From NCBI RefSeq assembly GCF_018691265.1, contig NW_024881313.1, positions 11,794,501 to 11,858,500 of the forward strand: a DNA stretch of 64,000 nt, in the 5' to 3' direction. Made by a program: the position numbers and the translations under genes. Below are positions 1 to 13,300 of this stretch, piece by piece. Under the pieces are notes generated by a model. The model was given only the letters and a program-made list of their open reading frames with translations, had not been told where the DNA came from and did not search any database. This DNA is from Tyto alba (taxonomy: Eukaryota > Chordata > Aves > Strigiformes > Tytonidae). The stretch's first letter is position 1, and every line of letters begins with the position of its first letter.

Positions 1-2830
1 CAGTTATCCCATCAGAAATACTTTATAAAGTCCATCATGTAATCAGATTTCAGTAAATATTTCCTGGTACTATTAAGCATTACAATAAATAAAACATTAA
101 TTAACAAAATACTTTCATATAGAGAGATATGATACTTGTCCAAAATGTTAATTATATGCAGAGAGCAATTGGTTAACTTAAGTGTCTTTTATATCACATA
201 GAGCTAAATATTCTGACACACTTGTGTCTTAGAGTGTTCATTCCTTTTTAAAGATTTTATGAATGTTTTTAATCTGAGAATTGAAAACAGTATCTTTACA
301 TGCATCATCTGTAAAATGCTGCAAATTGAGACCTACAGCAAAATTTCTAATAAGCAGATTAAATCATGTTCATCTTAGAAATACTTATGTTAGATCTATT
401 AGTCTTACTAGCATTTACTGTTATTTGTACTGTGATACTATATTTGATACCTGCAATAAAATGTTCTTTACTCCAATTAGTTAATACTTTAATACACAAT
501 AAAAAAAAAAAAATAAAAAAAAAAAAAAAGAAAAGAAAATTAAGCCTTTCTGGTCCTCCTTTAAAAAAAACAGTATCTTACCAAATATGTTGTCTTTTAC
601 TCATTCTAGCTAACTCTACCTGAAAATGCCAGAGTGGGTTGTAGCAAACAGAGTGCCAAAAATGCCAAAAATAAGCAAATGTCAGACAGTCTCCCTCAAC
701 TATTTAGGAACATGGATGCTCATGTGATCTCAGACATGGGTTTTGGAGCAAGGAGCATTTGGGAGATTTCATGAAAACTCACTAATTTTCCAGTAATTCA
801 AGTCAGGAAAGGAACATAGCTCAGCTCCAATAGGAACAATGGTATTTAGTAGAATACTTTATCCGGTGAAGGTGGGAGCAAATGTGGAAGAAAGTGAACA
901 TTTTGTACTTCAGAGGAGATTTATGTTTGGTTGTTTTAATTCCAGGTTGAAATGTCTATTGGAAAGGTTTTGATTTACTCTAGCATGATTATTCCTTTCC
1001 TCACAGTTTCTAAGTCTAGATCAAAATAGTTCTTTTAATGTCTTCAACAAATTATACTGAAGTTACAGAAAGGAAGGTATTAAAACTATCCTCTTCAGAT
1101 GTCTGCGTTGATGTGTTACCCAAAAGAGATGAGTTTGAGATGCCAGTTCCCTTGTATATGTAGAAATAATCTATCCAGGGGGAATTCAGAAAGCTTGAGT
1201 TAGATGCCCATAGTCACATAATAAGTATGACCTTGTTAAGAGAGTTCCCTGTTTTGACAAAAAATAAATAAATTAATGCACAAAGTAATTCCAGTCTTTT
1301 ATTCAAGGAGATAATACTATATTAAAACAAGCAAACCCAAAACACCTTACCAATGGAAATAAGCAATGGAGAGAAGAAACTAAACTATCTAGCAGTACTG
1401 AAGTCTGAATTCCTCTCATTCGTATTATCATATCATTGGATATGTCGAGTCAAATCTACTGTTCAATTAATCCTTAATGGGTCAGTTATTTCAGTTATAT
1501 TAGTTATTATCATTTATAATGTTTCATTAGGTTGATTAATGTAATGAAGCTAAAATGTTTTTAATTTGATTAGTCTTGAACAAGATGTCCACATAACTGC
1601 AAGATTTTGCATTGCTAGAAAACAGAAAGCCTGAACTTAACTGCACAGCAAGAGAGCACTACTGTGGTTCTGAGCAGTCAGTCTGACTGATTCTTTTTGT
1701 TATTATGTTGTAGAAACATCAACTACATTGATAACGCCTTTTTGTTCTACAGAGATATCAGGAAGCAATAAGTATTTCGTAAGAAAAATTTTAGCTGTGA
1801 TTGCTTACATTGCAAATATACACAACTCAATGAAATAAAAATGTTGTTACCTGTAAATTAAATAATTCTTCTTTTAAAATGGAATTTTCATTGTCAAGGA
1901 GATGCAACAAGGATAGCTAACTCCTGTAAAAGAATGTTTTCAAAAAGCCATTTAGAAATTTGCAAAATGACTTAGATAAAAGTAGTAAGTCAAGCATCAT
2001 GCACTGACCTTGGGTTGTGACATGCTCATATGGGGTTTGGAGTAAAATCCCTCAGACAGAGAAAGTCACACCATTTTTCCTGGGAGAAGTGGATACATCT
2101 ATGATGAAGGCAAGCAGGAGAGTGGGATGTATACCTCAGCTTGCAGGGACATCATGTCCAAAATAAAAACTGCATAAATACAGTCCTTATCAACAACAGA
2201 CAGTTGTTTTATATATGAGCATGGGTTGTGCTTTTTGGTGTATTTTTGCTTGTTCTGTAAGGGGAAGTTCTTTTCTTACAGCAAAGCTTGCATTTGGTAG
2301 GGGAAGAAATTGGAAAATTATTACTTTACGCAGTGGTGAAAGCTGTGTATATGCAGTTAAGGTATGGACGAGGTAAAACATGCTAAAGGTATTTAAAAAC
2401 ATGCTAAAGGTATTTAAAAACATAAAATTCAATAGCAACAGGAATGAAACTAACAGGCAGATTGATTTACCAGAGCTAGAATGGAAAGTGATGCTCAGCA
2501 TAAATGACTCTTGGGCTGATAAGCTGGCCTGTGATCATGCTGAAGGATTGTTTGCTACCCCGGGCCCAGAGGCTGGGTTTCTGGGGGTCTTGCTTTCTGC
2601 CTCTGCCCCACATCTTGGCTCCATTTGGATTATCCAGACTTTCTGGCTGAAAAGCAGATCACAAGTGCACAGAGAAGTTATTGCTCAGTTGCTTAATAGT
2701 ATTTACTCTTATTAACCTGTAATTGTTAGAGAATACATTTATTTTGGATTATAAAAGTATTTCTATGTTATATAAGAACTAATAATTCAACAAGACTAAC
2801 TCAAACATTACTAACATTCATTCCTTTTAG
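1..2830 (+). other. THSD7A: Intronic sequence upstream of the penultimate THSD7A coding exon
   Basis: AT-rich sequence ending in a pyrimidine-rich stretch and an AG acceptor at 2829-2830. I looked for another thrombospondin type 1 exon (Cys/Trp-rich frame between AG and GT) and saw none. It contains an A-rich run at about 499-530 and a 21-bp tandem duplication at 2378-2419. Its intronic status is inferred from the exon that follows. Confidence 0.7.
2378..2419. repeat. Two-copy 21-bp tandem duplication
   Basis: The unit ACATGCTAAAGGTATTTAAA plus one A occurs twice in perfect tandem. It is a small replication-slippage type duplication inside the intron, with no sign of function. Confidence 0.85.
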
Positions 2831-2918
2831 ATGGGAGGCTGAAGACCTGGGTTTATGGTGTAGCTGCTGGTGCATTTGTTTTACTCATCTTTATTGTTTC
2901 TATGATCTATCTAGCCTG
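2831..2918 (+). CDS. THSD7A: THSD7A penultimate coding exon (transmembrane segment)
   Basis: An 88-bp exon bounded by TTTTAG at 2825-2830 and GTGAGT at 2919-2924. It enters with two bases completing a codon and leaves with two bases of a Cys codon. It encodes GRLKTWVYGVAAG followed by a strongly hydrophobic run ending MIYLA, a typical single-pass membrane anchor preceded by a short juxtamembrane stretch. Thrombospondin type-1 domain-containing protein 7A is a large type I membrane protein with many extracellular TSP1 repeats, implicated in endothelial cell migration and known as a podocyte antigen; all those repeats lie upstream of this window. The identification rests on my recognition of the membrane segment and the tail in the next exon, and THSD7B is the main alternative. 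Confidence 0.85.
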
Positions 2919-4491
2919 GTGAGTTCTTTAATTATTTACAAACAAATAGTCCCACACAGACTCTAATGCAAAAGTTTACATTTGCCGCTGTAGAAACTGC
3001 AGGCAATTCTGTGAACTGCAGTGTTTAATTTTCCATGTCTTTTTGCCCAAGCTCAGGTTAGTGGACTGTGGTTGTAGTCTAGGTGATGGATAAACACATT
3101 CTCTCCTGAGGTTAGAACTTCTTACTAATATGGGGTAGCCTAGTGTATGGTTTATTTTTGCTCAGTTTATCTCTGTTAAGAATGTACTGCGTGCGTGATA
3201 ATTTCATTGCGTCTGTATCACAAAATGCAGAGAGAAATAGCAAGAAGGAAATCTAGTAATCAGGCAAGTCAGATTTGATACTTGGCAGGATGTACACAAC
3301 CAAAAGAAGTCTGAAAACTTTCTCATGTGACTTTTGTATGTGAAATAATATTTTGTTGAAAAATCTTAGTACATGTGAAAGCAATGATTTTTTGCAAGAA
3401 CAAGTCACCTTTGAGAATGCTCTTCCTGAAGTTTTCTAGTTCCTCTTTGGAATTTCTGATCCAAATAACTGTGCAAATGGAAGGTGAGGGCAGTGTGGTC
3501 ATACACATCAAGCTCTTGGCTGTACTGCATTAGTAGGCATTTGTGGGGCTTCTAGGTTTGTTTGGTTTTAGTAAACCTTCCCCAAAATCTCACTTCTGTC
3601 TAAGTAAGGGAAAAAAATCTTTTAGTTTTTGAGGAAAAGAAAATCCATTAGCATATAACTCCACTGCAGATTCTTTAGACTGGAATCTGTGGCCACTGCA
3701 AGCCACTGCAACAACTGGTTTGGTGACAAAGATTTAGATTTGGGCAGTCTAAATGACATAGCTGAGATAAGATTTTGGACAAGACAAGATAAGATTTTGG
3801 ACAAGACTGAGGATGCAGAGGCCTGAGTTAAATAAATGCTTACATTGCATTATATTACAAGAAGACAAGTACTAAAACATGCCTAAACATGCACTTATGT
3901 TTGGCTTGGTAAGTTTTTGAAACTATATCAACTGTATCAGAAATACTGCTGGATTAATATCCAATTCAAGGTTAGACAGGGAATGATTATGGCTAACAAC
4001 CATATCCCTGCTATTCAAGACTGGTTTGATTATAACATCTAGATTTAACTGTAGTCAAGTATAATGAGATAAAACTAATCAGAAGTTTCCTGTGGAAACC
4101 CTTGATGTGTCAGGAGAGGTTAAGATTTGAGTCGCATAATTTAAAAGAACCTAATTACAGTTTTAATACATGACAAAATATTGCAATGCAGGCTCTGGGT
4201 TCTTCTGAAAACTGACTGATCTTGCAGGAGTACCTGCCAAGGATTTAATCAAGTCACATCATCGTGATAACAGCCCATTTCTGAACAACTGAGCTTGGAA
4301 AGATATGTTGCTTTGAATTGATAAAGAGATAATTACTGATCCAAGTGAGGGTTTTAGGCTTATAGCTTTTACAAATGAACAACTAAAGACATTATCTTAA
4401 AACAGCACACTCATCTTTCATCTAAGACTGAAATCCATCTGTGTATGTTATTAGTTTCTTGTTCTATTTACAAATTATCTTATTGTTTCAG
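2919..4491 (+). other. THSD7A: Last intron of THSD7A
   Basis: A GT-AG intron of 1573 bp: donor GTGAGT at 2919, acceptor TTGTTTCAG ending at 4491. The reading frame joins cleanly across it, two bases plus one base making a Cys codon. It contains a 22-bp tandem duplication at 3766-3807 and no coding signal of its own. Confidence 0.85.
3766..3807. repeat. Tandem duplication, 22-bp period
   Basis: GATAAGATTTTGGACAAGAC is repeated at 3766 and 3788 with a two-base spacer. It is a short slippage duplication within the last THSD7A intron. Confidence 0.8.
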
Positions 4492-4576
4492 CAAAAAGCC
4501 AAAGAAGCCCCAGAGGAGGCAGAACAACCGACTGAAACCTTTAACCTTGGCTTATGATGGAGATGCAGATATGTAA
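4492..4576 (+). CDS. THSD7A: THSD7A terminal coding exon (cytoplasmic tail)
   Basis: Begins after CAG at 4489-4491 and completes the split Cys codon. It encodes a basic juxtamembrane stretch (KKPKKPQRRQNNR), then LKPLTLAYDGDADM and a TAA stop at 4574-4576. The run of Lys/Arg directly after the membrane segment fits a stop-transfer sequence with a cytoplasmic C-terminus. The acidic end DGDADM matches what I know of the THSD7A C-terminus. No interrupting stop or frameshift is seen in either exon, so the gene looks intact here. The remaining exons lie upstream, outside the window. Confidence 0.88.
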
Positions 4577-7500
4577 AATACAACTTCTCATGGTGACAAA
4601 TGGCATCTAAATTAATGGACTGAAATCAAAAGGTGTCTAAAGCCACAGGGATTTTCTATGGAGTGGATGAAGTGTTTTGACTTTTTTGTAACTGCACCAT
4701 AGATAAAGGATGAATTTCATAATGCCTATGGATATTCAAGGTATTATTGCTTTACTTTAGACCATCAGCACTGAGAAATCTGGCAGAATCACATTAATAG
4801 ACACTGCAGTTGGAGATTTGTGGTCTTTCTTCAATCTTACAAACTATAAGCACCACTTCTGTCTCCAGAATACTGTAGCTGACATAGTAATAACAGTTGG
4901 AAGCCCCTGCATCATTAACCAAGTATAATCGGTGCGCATGAAGAGTTTGTACCAAGCTATGACTCTTTATATTCAAGCATAACATATATACTCAGTTGAA
5001 CCATATGTATTGCTCTATCAGATTATATACTTGTTAAAAAGCATTTTAGTGCTGAGTACAGTATTAACTTTTAACTGGGATTAATCCACTGAACAAATTC
5101 AACAGTTTGCCAGTTGATGATAACTTGTGTTAAACCTGAAATTCAGAGGGCAATGACTCACTTGCAAAATTCTGTCCTGTTATCACTCCAGAGTATAAAG
5201 GCCTCATATGTACATCCAGAAAGGAGGCATTCTCAGATTCAATATTTTCTAGCGGTTGCTGTTTGGAAAAAGAATACCCATTGTAAATGTTACAATATGT
5301 TTCTACTTTCTCTAACTCAAACTGTTGCCTGCATCTTTTTTGCTACATGTAAGGCAAATTTTTGCACTATATTAGTGCAGCATGATATGCACTTAACTAG
5401 TATTGCCATAGAAACTGCCTCTTTTCTGAAAGGATGATGATGTATCTTGTACAAGGAGTGTCAAGTAGACAGGTCTTGAATCCTGAAGAGAGTAGTCTTT
5501 GGTCTGGACTGCAACTGGATGGAATCGGCTAACGACGTGTACTGTACACACACACCTTTCCTTGTCACAGCAGCCATTTGTGGTCTATATCATGGCAGTA
5601 ATACAAGTGTCTAGTTTCCTGCCCCATCTACCTATACCGGTATAGATTGTCCTGCTGGTTTCTAATTGTACTTTGAAGGCTGTTTATGACTAGATTTTTT
5701 ATATTTGTTAACTTTGTTAGAAAAAAAAGAAAAGAAAAAGAAAAGTGGTTGCCCTGTAATCCTGAGTGACATACTTACCATCTAAAAAGGTATTCTGATT
5801 GTTTGTTCAACTAAAATAAAATGGTTTTGATTTTTTTTTCCTTCTGCTAGTGAGAGCATTTTCACTGTTGATGACAGTGCAATACTCAGAGCCCTTTTGT
5901 CTTTTCTAATTAGGATAATTGGATAGACTTAATTATTCAGTTAAACTCTTGAGCATGCTGGCAAGTAAACAGTAAGATCAGTAGTTCTGCCATTTGAATA
6001 CTCGTGACTTTTTTAAAAAACTCTGGCAGTATAAAAACTCACTGTTAACCTCTTCCATGCTTACAGCTTTTCAGTGTTACGCTTTTGACATGAAGCTCAT
6101 TGACTTGCCATTGTATCTACATGCCTGTTACAGATGTGATTCATGACCTGAGAAGGGATATTCTCATCAAATGGCTTATATGTGTAACCTGAATATATAA
6201 GTGACTGTGCCACTACTAAGCAATACAAAACCTTATCAGGCAACCTTTCAAAAATAATTCTTATATAAAGTTCAATATTAGATTCTCAGGTCTTTTTTAT
6301 AACCTAAACCATTTTTTCCTACTCATTGTACTATCTACTCAAGAAGCAACAGGTTTTGCACACTGAATAAAACTGTCACTTTTCAAACTTTGGCCCAGAT
6401 CCACTGAAATCAATGACAAGACTCATGGACATCAGCAGGTAACATCAGTACTTAAAAATACCTACCTTTGGTCCACGTAGAATAATTCTTGGAACCAATG
6501 TGCATTTTGTTAAAGTTCAGGAGAGATTGTGGTCCTACTTCAATTTAGCTAGCTTACATTACCAATGTGGTGCTACCGCATCAAGAAAATGACCTTCCTC
6601 CCACTGTGTAAGTATTCCCCAAATGGGAATGATGAGCAGAGAGGAACAATGTTAAAAATCTTTTTTACAGGATTCATTTCTCATTTTATACCTTGATCAG
6701 GCCGCACCGGTGAAGGGCCATGGCCCCCTGCCACAGCAGTGGTTTGTTCATACACATGTCCCAGGACTGGGGGCTTCAGTCTTAAATTCCTTTGTAAAGA
6801 TCCCTAAGAAAAAAAAAATCTTGATGAGTTTAATTACTTCAGCATTCTTGAGTAGAAAACAAGAAAAACCTTGTTGATTCCTATTTTGTCAGACATACAA
6901 AAAATAACGTTGAAAAGTTATGAAGTTCTAAAGAACAATAACTATCATGTGGAGACATAGAGCTTAATCATGATTTCTGTACTTTTAGAAGTCTGATTCT
7001 GTATTGTCAAATAGTATTGAACCAATAGGAAACTGAGGGAACAGGGTTTCTTTCATTGACAATGAGTCATCATTCTTTATTATATTGGCTGGACTTAGCA
7101 GGAGCCATTGCCTAGTTCTTGCCTTGAAGATTTTTATGTTCTAAATGTAAGAATTTAATAATTTGAAGTTAAAGGTATGCCATCTCCTTTTTCTTACTGT
7201 ATAAAATGGACAAATGAAGAAAGGGATAGGAGGGTTTTTAAAGTATGTTTGGCCTTTGCAATCCATGAAAGTATTTTAGTATGTGTTACATTTTATATCT
7301 GGTCAGAAAATTTTGCTGGTGCACATCTGCATCATACTAGTGCTGCATTTAAAATCTAGAGTGCATTTTTATTATTAGTTTTTTTATGAACAAAGTGCAC
7401 AGAAATTCGAAGCCAATATGGCTTCCTTCATTATCAAGAAAAAAAAAAATTAGGCTATAAGGAGGGCTGAAATTTTATGTAAAGCTAAAAATTGCAAAGG

Positions 7501-8330
7501 TGATTAAGCCCTTTAACATTGAAACAGAAATAAGTAATAGGTGAATTATCATTATGGAATGAAAAGCAATTTGCTTTAAAAATCAGAGTGCTTCTACAAA
7601 TCCAGTGCCTAAAGCAGCCACTACTGTAGATTGTTAGTTTGTGAAAGTAATGTTTCCAGTGATCAGATAAACCATTCAGAAAATAGCAAAGTAGACATTT
7701 TCCTGTTGATGTGGTGGTTTGTATTTTCCTTTTTAAATTTGTAGTTTCTAGATTACTGTGTCTGCTTTGAGTCCTGGAGCAGTTCCTTTTGAAGCTTTGA
7801 TGCAACTGAAGAAGCTTGTTTATACTTGGTATAAAGCATCGATTTTGAAACTCCCTTCCTCCTGCTAAAATGTAATAAAGTTTGTTTTCCAATACTACAA
7901 TCTGAAGAGACCAATTTAAAAACTCTATGTATAAATCACTGTAAAATATTCCTTGAATGAAATGGAAATCTGTCTTTTTACCCTTCTGTAAATTGTGCTC
8001 ACCCAAAGTTAAGAGTTTATTTTGCCTAACTTAATTTACTTGAATATTTATTTTGTAGAACAAGGAGGCAACTGTCTGAGGAATGTTTACCTTTTTTTTT
8101 TGTTAATGTTAATTTGTAAATTGTGTAATGCATTTTTATTTTTTAAATTATGTATATTTCTTTTTTAATGCACAAAATGTTTACGTACAACTACTGCAAA
8201 TTTGTGTATATTGTCACTAAGCTTTATTCAGTTAATACAGATGACATGAAAATGTAATAAGTCTTACATTTTCATCTGGGTTATTTTTACATAACTGATG
8301 TACTGCTGACAATAAATATAAACACAAAAT
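4577..8330 (+). other. THSD7A: Probable THSD7A 3' untranslated region
   Basis: AT-rich sequence without a supported gene follows the stop codon. Candidate poly(A) signals are AATAAA at 5815-5820 and AATAAA at 8311-8316 (the sequence reads CAATAAATATAAACAC), with another at 8386-8391. The AT-rich, TTTAAT/TTTTTAAT-rich 8070-8330 segment resembles a conserved distal 3' UTR end, so I place the main end near 8330; a shorter isoform could use 5815. Known THSD7A mRNAs have multi-kilobase 3' UTRs, which agrees. The 173-codon antisense frame at 7485-8006 inside it has no recognisable domain. Confidence 0.55.
8311..8316 (+). terminator. Candidate distal poly(A) signal of THSD7A
   Basis: Canonical AATAAA in a T/A-rich context, followed about 20 bases later by a T-rich stretch (CTTTTTTTTA at 8341-8350) that could be the downstream element. 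The proximal alternative at 5815-5820 is also followed by a T-run. Confidence 0.45.
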
Positions 8331-10325
8331 TATTTAATGTCTTTTTTTTATATATATGTAGTATACTACACTGGGATAGAGTAACAATAAAAATGAGATC
8401 CCTAAAATAGGACCACCTTTTAAATAGTCTCTTTTTTAAAATAAAGAAATTAGCAAACATATTCTTGTTAAGAATTAGTATTTCTCTTTAAAAAGAAAGA
8501 AAAATACTTTCTGATGTTATGGTAACTATTGAAGGCTATTGCTACAGTCCTTGTTGACATAGACATTTACAATGCATATTTAATTCATCGATAAATATCC
8601 AATAAATGCAATAAATTGGTGGTATTTAAATTTTTTTACCTTAATTGCCATTTTTAATTCAGAAAAACTAGGCCATATGTGAAGAATAAGTGGTGGATCA
8701 AGATCTCACTAAAACACATCTATTAACTTCAGTAAATCTGAATAGGTCCCTGTCCCTATAGGAGATGGAACAGGTAACAAAATCCCCCTCCTCTAAATAA
8801 ACAAACATGCCTAATGCAGTCAATAAAATTATCATTTACGTCCCAGTTGCTAAATTAACATTACCAAATTCACTCTAATTTCTTCTAGAATCAGTTGTGA
8901 CTCTGCACTTTTTTCATAATTGCTCGTATTCTACCTCTGTGGTCTCCAAAACTCAATTTTTTTCATGTCCATTTCTACAACATATATTTATGCACCAGTT
9001 CATGGGGGTTTATACAATTTTGATAGTTATTACCTTCCCAGTAACCCTTCCAGGCTAACCCTTAAAAGTTTGAAACCCAGTTTTGAGAGCATACAACTTT
9101 AATTTTAGAGGCATTTCAGGATTTTCAGAAGTACCTCCTACGTACCTTTTCTCCTGCTGGAATTCAGAGTAAAATAACAGAAGCATTGGACTTGTCTTCC
9201 CACCTTAAATTTAATAGAGGAATTTTTTAGATCATTTAAAGTTGTTTAATTCAGTACAGGCAGAATTCTACAAACAGTTAAAAAAGGTACTTGAGAGAAG
9301 AAAATTAAAATTCTCATTTAAACTCTGCAGAAGGGATTTACCTATGGTATACTCATGAAGATCATATGGTCTTCACATTCAGTAAAGACAGACTTTGGCA
9401 ATTGGTTGCAAGACTTCTAGAGTAATGGCTTACAGATAGGGAAAAGTATTATTTATTTTTAAAAAAGAGTAAGAGAATATGATTTTCCAATAAAAGAATA
9501 ATGAAAGGAGATAAATAGAGAGGTAAATCGAGAGGCTTAGATAAGCCTTGTAAATATTTTAGGCCTCTAGTAATGTGAAGCTCTACAGAATTAGGTCTAG
9601 AAATTTATCCTGCTGAAACAGTATTGGGCTTAAGCAGCCATTCAGGATCTGCTTGGCATCACAAAGCACAATCTGGCTACAGAAAAGTTTATTTCTCAAT
9701 CTTCTGGTTGTTTTAGACACAGGGAAGCTGAATGTCTATCCAAAAGCAGCTAATGACCAGGCAAATGAACAAATGATTTGCACTCTTTCAGAGCGTGGGT
9801 ATCTATAGCAGACGGGTCTTAGTATCTGCTTGCCTGTTCGTTTATTTTTTCAGCAGAGGGAGCAGCTGATTCATTTTGCTTAACTTCATTTGGGCAGTGC
9901 CCCTGGACATGGACCGGTTGCCCTGTGGTGACATGCCGGTGAAGCATCTCCTACTTCCTTTTGAAAACTGGCATCTTTCCTAAGTCCCTCTTGATCTGAA
10001 GGATTGCAAGGCTTACTGTGAGGCACACCTTCCGTGACATTGGGCAGACACCGTTGCTCTTTCTGTTTGCCATCAGGTAATCTTGCACCGAGAAAGAATT
10101 GAGCCTCGTGCGAGCACCGTAGTCTCAGAGTGGCAGATTGTTAACACCGATCTGCTGGTACTCACACATGGCAGTGCTTTAAGCTGACCTTTCCCACCTG
10201 ACGTATAAGACATTTCTGGTATTAGTATTCTAACCTGCCTTGACAAGCGGATACTGTTGGATGCTACCTCATCCTGCTTGTCCCAGCCTGGTTAGGTAAT
10301 GGTTCTGCTGAAAAGGAGGGGGGGT

Positions 10326-10386
10326 GTGTCCTGGTGGACAACACGCTGACTGTGACTCGGCTGCAGACCCTGGCAGTGAGGGAGGT
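10326..10386 (+). repeat. CR1-like LINE fragment, copy 1
   Basis: GTCCTGGTGGACAACA followed by CTGCAGACCCTGGCAGTGAG. The first part resembles the end of the CR1 reverse-transcriptase frame (a LVDN.LT-type translation). The same roughly 60-bp segment recurs at 24066-24126 with about seven differences, so it is a dispersed repeat. The downstream half does not look like canonical CR1, so the family assignment is tentative. Confidence 0.45.
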
Positions 10387-13300
10387 CCCCCTTGGGTAAG
10401 GGAAAATGTCCTTCAATTTGTCACAGTGGTGAAGCTAATTATCGTTTTCCATATTCAAAGAAATAACATTTCAAACAGTTCGAGGTTGAGCCTATTTAAT
10501 TATTACTATGCGTTTATGTATTTACAAATCCTTTGTCTTTTTAGAGAAAAATAAGACTTGGTACTAGTTTGTTTATAGATGAGGGGTTGGTGGCTCCTGC
10601 ATATGTTTTAATATTTTGTGGCTTGTATTCAGAACATAGTCCTGAAGTTTATTAGAATTATATTCTGAAATTTAAATTATAAAATGAATGAGTTTCTGTT
10701 TACGTTCAAAAATACCCTCCATAATGTCATATTTCCTTAAAATGGCAGATTACTTGTTTGTTTCTCAATAAGTATCAGATCAGTTTTTCTTAGCTTACAA
10801 ATAAATGCTTCGTCACAAATTCAGTGTTGGGTTTGAAAGCAAGTCTAATTTTTTTCCTTCCCTTAACAGTTATAAAACCAAAAAAGCTTTCTTACCTATA
10901 CATATTAAACCATGACTTAAATCTCAGCTTTCTGATTCTTCCCAGTGCTGCTGAGATGCAAATACAGAAATAGCAAGATAATTTGAGCCCATGACCAGAA
11001 TTTAGTTAACAGTTCTGTGAATGCACATTCACAGTTTGTTGGCTGTCCAGTATTGACAGATTATTTTTAAAGTGCTGCCTAATGAAGTCCTACAAAAACC
11101 TCTCCCAAACTGATTTACATGATTTCTATCACAGGAAAAATATGAAAACTGTCACAAAAAAATAAGAGAAGGGTGGCATATTGTGTCTTGCTTTCATACA
11201 GTAAACCTGATTCCTTTAACAACTTTCTTCCTGTGCCCCCATTATGTCTTGATTCTTGAAGCAAATGGCAGATTTCATCCTTACCTGGAACTTTCTGATT
11301 TGCACTGATTGCTGTCATAGCCTTTATTCACTTTTGATGTGTCTTCTCACTCTTAAGATCATGGTTAGACAGCAACAGTTACCAACTGACAATTACAGGT
11401 ATTTACAGGCATGCTATCAAAAGCAAAAATATACATGCTTAAAATGTGGATTTTGAAGCTGAAATAATTTGTTTCCTCTCTTCATGCAATGAAAGCTGCA
11501 GCTATGTATTTGGAAACCTTGAAGATACCTGATTTTACATTATTTCAGGTTCAACCACACCATTCTATTGCTGTTACTTTATACTTTTCTCTCCTGCTCC
11601 CTTGTTATACTAATTTTGTTTTAATTTTCATTGTAAAAGCATATTGAAGGCTGTCTTCTCTGTGTGTACAAGTATAACAGAACAGAGAACTTCCTCTTTG
11701 GAAACCTGACTGTGATATGTCAATAAACAGTGATTAACAGAAGCTCACATCCTCAGTATCTTTTATTTTTCCAATAATTCTGGTATGAAAGCTTGGTGAA
11801 CCAGCTTGGAGATGGTCTCTATTTGTGAAGTCCCTGAAGAGTAAATCACCACAGAAGGCAACTAAAAATCCTGTTCCTGTGAGTAGCTCCATAGCAGGAG
11901 GTTCTGTATTCATATTTCTTATTTCTGAATGTTACCCTAAACACACACAGATGTTCTGGTTTTAGTTACTTTATGTATAAGATATACCAACAACTTAAAA
12001 TCATGGGTATTACAGATGTTGTCATGGTATATTTAAAACAATTTATCAGAGATGTGTAACATCATACATGTGATAGCACAGAGATGAGTTCAGGTCAATA
12101 TTCTGTACTTAAGGTCAAGAGGGGAATCTCCGTAAGTGTGTATTCCATCTTTGGCTCTCATTTTTAGTTTTGATATTACACAAAATTAAATAAACTTTTG
12201 TTCCTTAATTTGATCTGAACCAATATAATAAAGACTAAAACACCTCACCTACCCAGTACTGAAGAATAACACTTCTCAGCTGCAGGTCTGCTACTTTTCA
12301 ACCAGAGGGCTGAACCCACACAACCCGCAGCTCCAGGAGGCCAAGCAGGCTGTGCAGGCCCTCGCTTTCCCTCTTTGGCTTCTTCTGCAAGGACCAGTTC
12401 TTGCTGGAGTCACTCTCTACAAACAGGTTCTCTTAGACATTCGTCAGGTTATTAGTCCCCAAAACTTAAACTACCAGTTATTAATACTGACCCCATGACC
12501 TACTAGCAAAGAACCAATGTCCTGTACAAAGCTGGACTCACCATCTCAGTGTTACCTGTCATTATAAGGATTATGTTGGTATCTTCCTCACTGGTCTGTT
12601 TCTTCATCCTCTACAACTGAAGAATTCTGTAGCTCCATTTTTTGGGTGGAAAATGGTGACACCAGTTTTCACTCAGCTGAGGAAAGAAAAAAAAAAATAA
12701 TTATCTGGCAGTTTTGTGACTGCCTGAAGTTGAATTTAATGAACTGCAGCAAAATCTTTCAGCAACATTAGGTGAGCAGCTGGAGCTAAACCCTACATTT
12801 CTGCCTTAAATGGCCTCCACTTACTAGTTGATGAGCAAACCATTAGTAGCAGTCATTTGTTCAATTTTACAGAAATATAAAAGGAAAATTTGCAGCACAA
12901 GTGAGAAGTTAATTGTCAATCTCAACTGGCTCTCCAATCCCATTGCAGGATTACAGTGCTAAAAAAAACAGGGCAGAAGTCTAATGGCCTCAAAATTGTA
13001 AATGGAACTTTTCAGAGAGGCAAAACATTATTTACATTAAAAATTGCTATACTCAATCTCTGTTAATGCATTCTCTTTGAAATGAGGTGATACTGCAGAT
13101 GACAAGACTTCCATCTGCCACCTTAGATCAATGAAATGACAGTACAGTGTGTTTCTCCGGAAACCTTCATGGGTCTCATAAAAAAGCCTTATCACCACGT
13201 ATTAAAAATTGTCTTTATGTTTAAAAAATTCTTATAGCACTATAGCGATAAGAATAGAATATAAGTTATAATAATATTTATTACTACTTGATTTACATTG

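Noticed and set aside
7485..8006. 173-codon minus-strand frame
   Set aside because: Lies in the probable THSD7A 3' UTR, AT-rich, with no domain or codon signature.
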